From contig NZ_JARLLG010000002.1 of assembly GCF_029382255.1 (NCBI RefSeq), forward strand, positions 1 to 64,000: DNA of 64,000 bases, written 5' to 3'. Source of the DNA: Isoptericola croceus (GTDB taxonomy: Bacteria; Actinomycetota; Actinomycetes; Actinomycetales; Cellulomonadaceae). Below, piece after piece: positions 45,034 to 53,908 of the stretch (positions are counted from its first letter, which is position 1; each line of letters opens with the position of its first letter). A program made the position numbers and the translations under genes. Under the pieces are notes generated by a model, which worked only from the letters and a program-made list of their open reading frames with translations, was not told the DNA's origin and did not search any database.

Positions 45034-46281
45034 ATGGGGATCAACACCGTCGGCGTGATCGGCCTGGGCTACATCGGCCTGCCGACCGCCGCCATCCTGG
45101 CGTCCAAGGACGTCAAGGTCGTGGGTGTCGATATCAACGACCGCACGATCGAGGCGATCAATCGCGGCGAGGTGCCGTTCGTCGAGCCGGACCTCGCCAC
45201 CTACGTCGGAGGCGCGGTGCAGCACGGCACCCTGCGTGCTGCCAAGACACCAGAGCCCGCGGACGCGTTCATCATCGCGGTCCCGACGCCGTTCAAGGAC
45301 GGTTTCGAGCCGGACCTCTCCTACATCAAGGCGGCGGCGGAAGCGGTCGCGCCACACCTGGGCGGCGGTGAGCTCATCATCCTCGAGTCCACGTCTCCTC
45401 CCGGAGCAACGCGCAAGATGGCGGAGTGGATCGTCGCGTCGCGGCCCGACCTGAGCCTGGACGGAGCGCCCGGTACGGCCCAGATCCACGTGGCGCACTG
45501 CCCCGAGCGTGTGCTGCCGGGTCGCGTCATGATCGAGCTGGTCATGAACGACCGGATCGTCGGTGGCCTCACCGCCGAGGCAGCGAAGATGGCACAGGAG
45601 CTGTACGCCATCTTCTGCCAGGGCGAGATCCTCCTGACCGACGACGTCACCGCCGAGATGGCGAAGCTCGTGGAGAATTCGTTCCGCGACGTCAACATCG
45701 CGTTCGCCAACGAGCTGTCGCTCATCGCGGACACGCTCGACATCGACGTGTGGGAGCTGATCCGTCTCGCGAACCACCACCCGCGGGTGAACATCCTCCA
45801 GCCCGGTCCCGGGGTGGGAGGGCACTGCATCGCCGTCGACCCGTGGTTCATCGTGCACGCTGACCCTGAGCAGGCGAGGCTCATCCGCACCGCGCGCGAG
45901 GTGAACGACGCCAAGCCCCTGTGGGTGATTGAGCAGGTAGAGAGGGCCGTCGCAGGCCTTGAGTCACCGACGATCGCAGCGCTCGGCCTGGCATTCAAGG
46001 CCGACATCGACGACCTACGTGAGTCGCCCGCCCGCAAGATCGTCGCAGATCTCGCGGACCGCCTGCCGCATGCCGAGGTGGTGGCCGTCGAGCCGCACAT
46101 CGAAGCCCTGCCCCCAGACCTTGCGAACCGGCGCAACGTCAGGCTCACCTCGCTCGAAGAGGCGGCGGAGGTCGCGGAAGTGACCGTGGTGCTCGTAGAC
46201 CACACCGAGTTCCACGAGTGGGCAGCGGCCAACGACTTGACAGGCTCAAGGATCGTCAACACGCGCGGGGGTGTCCGATGA
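45034..46281 (+). CDS. wecC: UDP-N-acetyl-D-mannosamine dehydrogenase
   Basis: 415 aa. NAD-dependent oxidation of UDP-ManNAc to UDP-ManNAcA, in two steps. The NAD site is GVIGLGYIGLP (about 7-17); the catalytic Cys is in GPGVGGHCIAVDPWF (about 258-272); EPHIEALP and the C-terminal domain follow. WecB for the UDP-ManNAc substrate is encoded at 52738. ATG in AGCGGGG context. Overlaps the next gene by ATGA. The 3' end begins to drop in GC. Confidence 0.92.
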   Translation: MGINTVGVIGLGYIGLPTAAILASKDVKVVGVDINDRTIEAINRGEVPFVEPDLATYVGGAVQHGTLRAAKTPEPADAFIIAVPTPFKDGFEPDLSYIKAAAEAVAPHLGGGELIILESTSPPGATRKMAEWIVASRPDLSLDGAPGTAQIHVAHCPERVLPGRVMIELVMNDRIVGGLTAEAAKMAQELYAIFCQGEILLTDDVTAEMAKLVENSFRDVNIAFANELSLIADTLDIDVWELIRLANHHPRVNILQPGPGVGGHCIAVDPWFIVHADPEQARLIRTAREVNDAKPLWVIEQVERAVAGLESPTIAALGLAFKADIDDLRESPARKIVADLADRLPHAEVVAVEPHIEALPPDLANRRNVRLTSLEEAAEVAEVTVVLVDHTEFHEWAAANDLTGSRIVNTRGGVR

Positions 46282-48173
46282 TCGATCCGTTCCACCTGGT
46301 CGATGACGCCGCGGCACGCGGCGGGACCATTTTCGGTGTACCTGACTACCTTCCCCAACATCGTCAACTGGAGATCGCCCTGAGTCAGACGGCGGCTTTG
46401 CATGAAGAAGTTGCAAGGCTGATCAGGGTTGGCAATGCGGCCATAGCCGCACTAAGCGAGTCCACTTTCGCGGAGCCCACTATTCGCGAACGTCTAGCCT
46501 CCGCCTGGAGGCGCCGCAAAAGGCTAGGCCCGGTTGGCCTGTGCAGGACAGTTGCATGGATCCTTATCAAAAGCAAGCGTGAGAATACGAGAAGCGCCCG
46601 CGCTCTCCGATCCGCGACAAGATCAAATGCGCTGAAGAGCCGGTACATCGGCGATAAGCCAATTCGCGATATGTTCAGCAATGGTCAGTTCGACGAGGCG
46701 CACGTCATGGTTAGATCGCTACTTCCTCGGCACAGCGCCAATCACCGGTTCCTAACTCTTGCGCGAGATATCGAAGTGCAGCGAGGTTCGATCTCGGCAG
46801 CCCTTGCAATTACGCGCCGAATCGCAGAACAGTGTCCCGTAGCCCCCGAGTCGATACGACAGATCGAGGGGCGAATCAGAGAAGTGTCTGGCTGGCATCC
46901 GCGAATCCCCGGGCCGAGGCGACCACTCCCAAACGTCGATGAGAAGAAAATTCTTCACCTTGTGAAGGAGAGCCGGCCTTTCCATTCGAACGGCTTTACC
47001 ACGAGGAGCCACAAGAACTTCCTCGCGGAACGGGCGGTGGGCCTCGACCCAGTAGTACTCACGGAACCAGGATTCCCGAGGAATGACGGGTTCGATGATT
47101 TCTCTCGCATTGATCACGTTGACGGTATTGAACACCGGCGACTCGACCTAGGGCACTACTCCGAACTGAAGATGCCGATCGACAGGTGGTTGCAGGAGTA
47201 CGCGGATCTCGCCTACGCTGAAATGCAAAATATCCTGCCCGCGGTATTACACGTAAGTTCAGGCCGACGTGGCTACGAAACGATGCTGGTCGGGTTGGCA
47301 CTGAAGGAAAAGACTGGCATTCCGTTGGTATATGAATTCCGATCATTCTTCGAGTCGACCTGGACTTCGAACCAAGCCTATGCAGAGCGGGGTGAGAACT
47401 TTCAAAGGCGCCGCGCTGTAGAGGCGATGTGTCTCGACGCGGCAGATATTGTAATCACCCTCGGGGCGGCGATGCGCGACGAACTGATTAATATGGGGTG
47501 TCGCGAAGACAAGATCGTGATAATCCCCAACGGTGCGGACATTGAGCTGTTCTCACCGCGGCCCCGATCGACTGCTCTCTGCACGCAGCTTGGAATTGAC
47601 GATCTCCCAACTTTCGGATACGTATCGAATATGGACCACCTCCGCGAGGGGCAGGAAACACTCATCGAAGCTGCTGCTGTACTCAAGGCACGTGGTCGTG
47701 ACTTCAAGTGTCTGCTGGTCGGTGGGGGCGCTCGGCGGGAGGTTCTCGAGCGTTTAGCCAACGAGCGTGGTGTTGCGCAGAACATCGTTTTCACGGGACC
47801 CGTCGATCACGGCAGCATCGAGGAATACTACGGCCTTATCGATGTCTTCGTCGTTCCCCGAGCCGACGAGAGAGCTGCGCGACTTGTTACACCGCTCAAG
47901 CCATTCGAGGCCATGGCCATGGCCAAGCCAATCGTCGTCTCGGGTCTTCCAGCGTTGGAAGAGATCGTGGATCCTCCCACGCGCGGGCTATCGTTCCCTG
48001 TCGGAGACTCGGAGGAACTGGCGAGTCAGATCGAGGTTCTCTTTGAGTCGGACGAGTTGCGCCACGAGATGGGGAAAGCCGGACTTGAGTGGCTGACAGC
48101 CAACCGACAGTGGTACATGAACGGCACGCGCTACATGGACGCATACTCGCAAGCAGCCGGATCGGGGAGTTGA
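46278..48173 (+). CDS. GT4-family glycosyltransferase with N-terminal extension
   Basis: 631 aa. Residues about 1-220 are an extra N-terminal part with helical segments (unknown role); the GT-B enzyme follows with VSSGRRGYETMLVGLALKEK, EFRSFFESTW, IPNGADIELFSP and the GT4 C-terminal E-x7-E region KPFEAMAMAKPIVVSGLPALEE. The start is taken at the ATG overlapping wecC's stop. GC is clearly below that of neighbours upstream, starting the low-GC stretch. Confidence 0.88.
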   Translation: MIDPFHLVDDAAARGGTIFGVPDYLPQHRQLEIALSQTAALHEEVARLIRVGNAAIAALSESTFAEPTIRERLASAWRRRKRLGPVGLCRTVAWILIKSKRENTRSARALRSATRSNALKSRYIGDKPIRDMFSNGQFDEAHVMVRSLLPRHSANHRFLTLARDIEVQRGSISAALAITRRIAEQCPVAPESIRQIEGRIREVSGWHPRIPGPRRPLPNVDEKKILHLVKESRPFHSNGFTTRSHKNFLAERAVGLDPVVLTEPGFPRNDGFDDFSRIDHVDGIEHRRLDLGHYSELKMPIDRWLQEYADLAYAEMQNILPAVLHVSSGRRGYETMLVGLALKEKTGIPLVYEFRSFFESTWTSNQAYAERGENFQRRRAVEAMCLDAADIVITLGAAMRDELINMGCREDKIVIIPNGADIELFSPRPRSTALCTQLGIDDLPTFGYVSNMDHLREGQETLIEAAAVLKARGRDFKCLLVGGGARREVLERLANERGVAQNIVFTGPVDHGSIEEYYGLIDVFVVPRADERAARLVTPLKPFEAMAMAKPIVVSGLPALEEIVDPPTRGLSFPVGDSEELASQIEVLFESDELRHEMGKAGLEWLTANRQWYMNGTRYMDAYSQAAGSGS

Positions 48174-48177
48174 GTTC

Positions 48178-49350
48178 ATGATCGGAAGCTTTGATGGTTG
48201 GCGAACGAAATCGACGTCTCCCTGGACGGAGGCGATGGACGCTGCGCGACACGCGCTTGCCGCGCCAAGCGGTGGTCGCATGGTTCTCGGCTATACCCCA
48301 GTCGCTCGGATGAATCCATTTCAGTCACTGCTCTATGGAGCGTTCCCTTCAAGGGGCATCGGACTGGCGCCAGTGAATGAATCTTGGAACTTCGATCGCC
48401 TAACGGATCTCAATCCAATCGAACTGCCTTTGGGCATTCACCTTCACTGGCTGAACTTCGTTCTGTCTGACACAGCAAACCTGACTGACGCCAATGCCAG
48501 AGTATTGGAGTTTGAAACCAAACTTCAGAAGTTCAAGGCGAACGGTGGTCGCGTCATATGGACGGTCCACAATCGCCTTCCGCATGATTCAAGATTCGAC
48601 ACGCACGAACTTCAGGTTCGACAGATCGTGGCGGATCAAGCCGATGTCGTGCATGTGATGAATCCTGGAACCAAGGAGGCTTTATCGCCGGATCTCATTG
48701 TGCCCGAATCGCGGTTTCTCTATGCTCCACACCCGCTCTATTGCGGAGCATACCCCGACAACGTTTCGCGCGCTGAGTCTCGAATGGCGCTCGGTATAGA
48801 CCCGGATGAGTTCGTATTCATCCTGTTCGGTGCCCTGAAACCGTACAAGGGGCTGACCGAGTTGCTTGACGCATTTGTGACAGCCTCGCGTTTCACCAGA
48901 GAGAAGCGACTTCGACTCTTGGTCGCTGGATCACCCGACGACGCTCCCGAGACTAAGGAGATTGTGCGGAGGTGCGAGGCTGACCCGGACGTCCTGGTGT
49001 TCCCTCGTAGAATCGCCAGCGATGAGGTTCAGTACTTGATGCGCGCTTCGGACGTTGGCCTTGCTCCCTACCGCCGCGTCCTCAACAGTGGTGCGGTAGT
49101 TCTTTACAACTCCTATGGCTTGCCAGCGGTGGTCCCAGAGGATGGGGCGTTGTTGAGCGGACTTGCTCCAGACACGTTTTCGGCATTCAGCAGGTCCGAT
49201 GAATTGGCAGACGTGCTTGGGGGTATGGCCACTCACGGCGTGGAAAAGTTGACAACTGCTGTAGTGGACTCGCTGGGAGGCCGCAGTGCAGCTTCTGAGT
49301 CACGAACGTTTGCCGAGGATGTGTTACTGAAGCTTGGGCTTGATGGTTAG
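48178..49350 (+). CDS. GT4-family glycosyltransferase
   Basis: 390 aa GT-B enzyme. LHWLNFVL and GGRVIWTVHNRLPHD belong to the acceptor domain; FGALKPYKGLTELLDAF and LVAGSPDD to the donor domain, then FPRRIASDEVQYLMRASDVGLAPY. The donor-site LNSGAVVLYNSYGLPAVVPEDG replaces the more usual EAMA sequence. It starts 5 bases after the previous gene. Low GC relative to the window. Sugar specificity not predictable. Confidence 0.87.
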   Translation: MIGSFDGWRTKSTSPWTEAMDAARHALAAPSGGRMVLGYTPVARMNPFQSLLYGAFPSRGIGLAPVNESWNFDRLTDLNPIELPLGIHLHWLNFVLSDTANLTDANARVLEFETKLQKFKANGGRVIWTVHNRLPHDSRFDTHELQVRQIVADQADVVHVMNPGTKEALSPDLIVPESRFLYAPHPLYCGAYPDNVSRAESRMALGIDPDEFVFILFGALKPYKGLTELLDAFVTASRFTREKRLRLLVAGSPDDAPETKEIVRRCEADPDVLVFPRRIASDEVQYLMRASDVGLAPYRRVLNSGAVVLYNSYGLPAVVPEDGALLSGLAPDTFSAFSRSDELADVLGGMATHGVEKLTTAVVDSLGGRSAASESRTFAEDVLLKLGLDG

Positions 49351-49419
49351 TAGGGATGATGGCGCGCGGCGTGCGAGTGTTGTGTCCGTCCTGGCCAGAT
49401 AGAAGGGTGCGATCGTATC

Positions 49420-50523
49420 GTGAATGACGTCTCCGAACAGTGCATACCGGAACGCTCTACGCTGGTTCACATAGGATTGCCAAAAACTGGCTCCACTTCA
49501 TTGCAGTATGCCGCCCATCAACTGCGGCGCAAACTGATGGGTTTCGGTGTGCGCTATCCGGCAGGAGGGGTAAATCACCACAAGGGAGGCTCATGGCTGA
49601 TTGACGCGCCGCTGACGTATCTCTCAGACCCCGCACCGCGTCGCGAATGGTGGACGAGTCTGGCTTCCGATATGGACAAACATTCGACTTTGCGAAGGCT
49701 CCTTAGTTTTGAGATGTTCTGTACGGCGGATATTGATGGGGTCCGGAAGGTGCGAGAGAACATCGATGGCGAGGTGCAAGTTGTTCTTGTGATTCGCAAT
49801 CTGGGCGACTTTGTCCCTTCATACTGGCAAGAGACGCTCAAACGCGGGAGCACGAGTTCTCTCGAGGAGTACGCCCGTCGCTACCTCCAGGATCCGCGAG
49901 AGATCGGGGTATCTGGCGCGTTCCATCGATCCGATGATCGCTGGTTGGTAGCGCGCTGGGTGGAAGTATTTGGTGCTGAGAACGTGACGGTTGTCGTGTT
50001 GGATAGAAGCGCGCCGAGCAGGCTGTTCGATGCGTTTGAATCGATGCTCGGGCTGCCGGGCAGTTTGCTGTCTTCGGCGACGGTAGACCACGCCGAGACC
50101 AACCGCGGAATGTCGTTTCCAGAGGCATCACTTGTGCTGGAGATCAACCGACGCCTGCTTGAAGACTGGTCAATGCCGCGGACGATGCATCGAAAGTTGG
50201 TCTATCGCGGCCTGGTGGAACGAATCCTTGGCTCGCGGCAAATCGGACCGAAGGAAGATCGGCTGAGACTCCCTGTATGGGCCGCGGAGGCTTGTGCAGA
50301 GGCCGGCGCACTGCTTTCTACATCCATTCAGTCGCTCGGAGTCCAGGTAGTGGGTGAGCTTTCTGAGATTGATCGTCAAGTTGACGGATTGGATACCGAC
50401 CAAGCGGTGCTGCCAGGCGAGGTACCGGTTGACCTTGCCCTTGAAGCGCTATTGGGAGTGCTATCGCGTGCCAGTGGTTGGAACGCGGCTCACACCGAAC
50501 ATGTGCCCAGTAGCATCGAATGA
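49420..50523 (+). CDS. Sulfotransferase-family protein
   Basis: 367 aa. The 5'-phosphosulfate-binding loop HIGLPKTGSTSLQ (about 17-29) starts the fold, and the 3'-phosphate motif is probably VVLVIRNLGDFVPSYWQ (about 120-136). It therefore likely moves sulfate from PAPS to a sugar, cytoplasmically, before export. No PAPS-synthesis genes in the window. Low GC. GTG 49420 is the only reasonable start. A 69-bp gap to the previous gene. Confidence 0.8.
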   Translation: MNDVSEQCIPERSTLVHIGLPKTGSTSLQYAAHQLRRKLMGFGVRYPAGGVNHHKGGSWLIDAPLTYLSDPAPRREWWTSLASDMDKHSTLRRLLSFEMFCTADIDGVRKVRENIDGEVQVVLVIRNLGDFVPSYWQETLKRGSTSSLEEYARRYLQDPREIGVSGAFHRSDDRWLVARWVEVFGAENVTVVVLDRSAPSRLFDAFESMLGLPGSLLSSATVDHAETNRGMSFPEASLVLEINRRLLEDWSMPRTMHRKLVYRGLVERILGSRQIGPKEDRLRLPVWAAEACAEAGALLSTSIQSLGVQVVGELSEIDRQVDGLDTDQAVLPGEVPVDLALEALLGVLSRASGWNAAHTEHVPSSIE

Positions 50524-51076
50524 GATCTCCGGGCGGCCAGTCAGAGATCGTGAGACTTCGGGTTTGCTACGCCATCTATCCGGGATACGTCGCGGATCTG
50601 ACGGAACTTTCGATCACCTGACCGGAACATCTTTGGATGCGCGGACGAGCTCGGGGTGCAAAGCTGTCGGCTGCGGCTCGAATTCGAGAACGCGGTGCTG
50701 AATCCTGGGTGACGGAGGGGGCCCGCTGTGACCGGCTATGGTGTGCCGAAGTAGTTGCACGGGGGCACGGTGATCCGTCGGCTGGCGTCCCGCAAGTCAT
50801 GAATATCATGGAGAGCGCACCAGGCGTGCTGCCGCCGACCTGGCCCACTTCCAACAGCTCGACTGGAACAGGCAACAGAGGCCCCGATTCTCGAAGACGA
50901 ATCAAGACGATCTGGAGTTGAAGGGCCGATACTCGCGGCAGAAGGAGTGTGTATCAGTGTATGCCCGCCGTAGTTGAAGGTAGCGCCTGCGCGAACCTCT
51001 GAGTTGTTATAGTTGCTGACCAAGCTGAAAGAGTGATACTTGTCGGGTTGCCGGGCCGTATCACGCGCAAGCATAC
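50524..51076. other. 553-bp stretch without a supportable gene
   Basis: Between the ends of two convergent sulfotransferase-family genes. Short open frames exist on both strands (for example 50576-50905 minus), one containing PVELLEVGQVGGS, which vaguely recalls a methyltransferase SAM motif, but none has a start, length or codon pattern I trust. Lower GC than the window average. It may hold the decayed remains of a gene. Confidence 0.5.
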
Positions 51077-52741
51077 CTAAATGTTCCATTTCGATATCAG
51101 TACTTCGAAATCCCGCCATGATGGTAGATCGCGCCGAGTAAGCCTTTCGATGAATCGGATGTGTGGCTCATACAGTCGGAGTAGCGCCGCGATCTCCTGC
51201 GTGGATATTGGGTTTCTGCGCATAATTGGGTCTAGCCACCGGTCTTGATCCTTCTTTGGATCCGGCTCGATTCTGCCGTAGTCGATAGCATCGGTGTCGA
51301 GGCCCAAGGCTTTCGAGGCTCCGGCCAGAACGGCGGCCGGACTCTCCATCAGGTCGTCGTGCAGCCACACATGTAGGCGTTCCTCACCGATGATCTTGGC
51401 CCAGTGGCGATAGTGGCGAGCGTAGAAGCCTCTATCAACAACACCAGCTTCTTCTGGCGCCCGAAAGATCCCAGTCGCTGGATCGATCTTTCCTTCCGTG
51501 AAGAGGTTCCAGTATGCAGAAATTGCCCGTGACACGGGGTCGCGAAATACTAGAAGAACCTTCGACTCAGGGTTGGCTAGATTGCGTATTGAGACAGCTG
51601 CGTCGTGTCGCTTTGATCCGAACGGGCCTCCGGGTGCGTGCCAGAAGTAGTGCGGCGAATGATCGCCGCGACGCGCACGCTTTTCACTGCCTTCGTAGGC
51701 TGCTAGGTATTGATTTGTTTCCGACGCGCTCTTGAGCCGTGCCGGCTGGTCGAAGTACCTGTTTCCCTTCCCTTTGGCAATGAATACGTCAGGATGGTGT
51801 GCCAAGTTGTTTGCCAGCCATGTAGTCCCGCTATTCTCTGAGCCCGCAATGAAGAAGTCCGGGCCGTTTGCGCGGAGTCGTTCGCTCAGGGCATTCGTGC
51901 CTGCTGAGATGCTCAGTGCGGCCGGTCCGGGATGCTCATTTTGGCGGGTGCTTGGAGTTCGAAATGTATCTGTCGTATTGATATCTTGTTTCCTGTTCCA
52001 TAGGGTTCGACCCTCATAGCCCGTGATGAGGTGGACTGCTTCGAGGTAGACAGGCTCTGAGTAGTGGAACGGTGCGTCGCCCCAGGGGTGCTGAGCGCCC
52101 GAAGTGATCCTGGCAGATCTGGGGGAAATCGTCTCGGCGCCGAGAGCCTTCGCTGCGACTTGTACGTAGGCCTTCAGCAGAGGGTTTACTTTGGCGGCAG
52201 TCACGCCGAAACTTGCAGGCGTCAGTGCACCGGTTTCGGAGTGCTCTGCCCAGGGAATTCCGAACAGCGCGATCGCCGCGCGTGGCATGTGCTGGCGGAA
52301 TAGCTGACCGACGGCGGCGATGCCGTGCGACCAGTACTGGAAATGTTGATCGCTTCCGAAGGGAAGGTGCCGCGAGCCTGCCGGCAGGTCGGTCTCTGCG
52401 CCGGATTCGATGAGTTCGGTCGACCGAGTCACCACGGATCCGTCGGGGAGCACGTACGCCCCGAGCCGCTCGTCGGTGAGATCGATCAGCACCAGATCAG
52501 TCTGTGCCGCGGCCTCGGAGATCAACGTCTGCAGGTTGGAGGCGTAGTCGCCGGAGACCATGCGCTGCTGGAACGGTGACTGCAGCATCGGCGGCTCGAT
52601 CATCGTGACGGGCCGTGTGTACGCGCTGATGGCGGACTGGCGAGCGACATACTGGACCAGTTCGAACTGGTCGGGGTCGAAGTGTTCGAACGTGTCCCGG
52701 GAGACGCACGAGCCGTAGATGAAGACGCGGTGCTTGCTCAT
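51077..52741 (-). CDS. DUF6270-sulfotransferase fusion
   Basis: 554 aa. N-terminal domain (about 1-245) starts VFIYGSCVSRDTFEHF, the SGNH-like DUF6270 block found in polysaccharide loci, with later DLVLIDLTDER and HYSEPVYLEAVHLI (His pairs). C-terminal domain (about 292-554) is a sulfotransferase: FFIAGSENSGTTWLANNL (5'-phosphosulfate loop at 296-313) and LLVFRDPVSRAISAYW (3'-phosphate site). The linker region is about 42% GC in a 60-base count (51961-52020), while the N-terminal coding part is about 67% in another, so the gene spans a compositional border. Its ATG overlaps wecB by ATGA. Confidence 0.82.
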   Translation of the reverse strand: MSKHRVFIYGSCVSRDTFEHFDPDQFELVQYVARQSAISAYTRPVTMIEPPMLQSPFQQRMVSGDYASNLQTLISEAAAQTDLVLIDLTDERLGAYVLPDGSVVTRSTELIESGAETDLPAGSRHLPFGSDQHFQYWSHGIAAVGQLFRQHMPRAAIALFGIPWAEHSETGALTPASFGVTAAKVNPLLKAYVQVAAKALGAETISPRSARITSGAQHPWGDAPFHYSEPVYLEAVHLITGYEGRTLWNRKQDINTTDTFRTPSTRQNEHPGPAALSISAGTNALSERLRANGPDFFIAGSENSGTTWLANNLAHHPDVFIAKGKGNRYFDQPARLKSASETNQYLAAYEGSEKRARRGDHSPHYFWHAPGGPFGSKRHDAAVSIRNLANPESKVLLVFRDPVSRAISAYWNLFTEGKIDPATGIFRAPEEAGVVDRGFYARHYRHWAKIIGEERLHVWLHDDLMESPAAVLAGASKALGLDTDAIDYGRIEPDPKKDQDRWLDPIMRRNPISTQEIAALLRLYEPHIRFIERLTRRDLPSWRDFEVLISKWNI

Positions 52742-53904
52742 CGCGCGGGATCGACCTCCCAGTCCTCGGCTCGCTCGCCGACTCCCAGCAGGTGCCCGAT
52801 CGAGGCCTCCGAGCGCGCGGCGCTCCGGCCGTCGCCATAGGGGTTGGATGCCTGTGCCATGGCTTCGTACGCGGCGCCGTCGGAGAGCAGGGTCCCCACT
52901 TCGTGGACGATACGTTCCTCGTCGGTGCCGATCAGCTTGACGGTGCCGGCGTCGACGGCCTCGGGCCGCTCGGTGTTCTCGCGCATGACGAGCACGGGCT
53001 TCCCCAGGCTGGGTGCTTCTTCCTGTACGCCCCCGGAGTCGGTGAGGACGACGGTGGCGAGCGAGAGCATGCGCGTGAACTCCCCGTATGCGAGCGGCTC
53101 GGTCACGCTCACGTTGGCGAGGCCGTCGAGGTGAGGGAGGACCGCCTTGCGCACCACGGGGTTGCGGTGAGCAGGGAGCACGACGTGGACGTCCGGGAAC
53201 GAGCGCGCCAGGCGGGCGAGGGCGCGACCCACCCCCTCCATCGCTCCACCCCAGTTCTCGCGGCGGTGCGTGGTGACGAGGAGGATCCTGCGACCGGAGT
53301 CCGCCAGGGCCTCGAGGTCGATGTCTGCGAACGGGGGTTTCTTCTCGACCATCATCAGCAGAGCGTCGATCACCGTGTTGCCAGTCACGACGATGCTGTC
53401 GGCGGAGACGCCCTCGCGCAGCAGGTTGTCCCTGCTGGTGGCTGTCGGTGCGAGGTGCAGCGCCGCGATCTGAGTCGTGATCTTGCGGTTCGCTTCTTCA
53501 GGGAAGGGGGAGAGGATGTTGCCGGATCGCAGGCCGGCCTCGACGTGCACCACGGGGATGCCCCGGTGGAAGGCGGCGAGCGCGGCCGCCGTCGACGTCG
53601 AGGTGTCACCCTGGACCACCACCGCGGCGGGCTTCTCGCTCATCAGCACTGGATCGAGGTGTTCGAGGACGCGAGCGACGATCGTCGAGAGCGATGCCCC
53701 GGGCTCGAAGATGTCGAGATCGTGGTCGGGACGGATCTCGAAGAGCTCGTTCACCTGGTCGAGCATCTCGCGGTGCTGGCCGGTCACCACGGTGACGGAG
53801 TCGAGCGCCCCGCTGCCCTCCAGCGCCTTGATCACGGGCGCTACCTTGATCGCCTCGGGGCGGGTTCCGTAGACCGTCATGATGCTGGGGAGCGTCGTTG
53901 CCAC
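52738..53904 (-). CDS. wecB: UDP-N-acetylglucosamine 2-epimerase (non-hydrolysing)
   Basis: 388 aa. Converts UDP-GlcNAc to UDP-ManNAc, substrate of WecC. Motifs: VYGTRPEAIKVAPVIKAL, GQHREMLDQV, VQGDTSTS, HVEAGLRS and SGGVQEEAPSLGKPVLVMRENTERPE. GTG 53904 is the start used (an ATG at 53880 is alternative). It is the second to last gene of the wzm-wzt-wecB-DUF6270 operon on the minus strand; only 4 bases separate it from the wzt stop. Confidence 0.95.
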   Translation of the reverse strand: MATTLPSIMTVYGTRPEAIKVAPVIKALEGSGALDSVTVVTGQHREMLDQVNELFEIRPDHDLDIFEPGASLSTIVARVLEHLDPVLMSEKPAAVVVQGDTSTSTAAALAAFHRGIPVVHVEAGLRSGNILSPFPEEANRKITTQIAALHLAPTATSRDNLLREGVSADSIVVTGNTVIDALLMMVEKKPPFADIDLEALADSGRRILLVTTHRRENWGGAMEGVGRALARLARSFPDVHVVLPAHRNPVVRKAVLPHLDGLANVSVTEPLAYGEFTRMLSLATVVLTDSGGVQEEAPSLGKPVLVMRENTERPEAVDAGTVKLIGTDEERIVHEVGTLLSDGAAYEAMAQASNPYGDGRSAARSEASIGHLLGVGERAEDWEVDPAR

Positions 53905-53908
53905 TGCA

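Noticed and set aside
50736-51119. 127-codon frame on the minus strand
   Set aside because: No ribosome-binding site, no recognisable domain, and its start overlaps the real sulfotransferase C-terminus in another frame.
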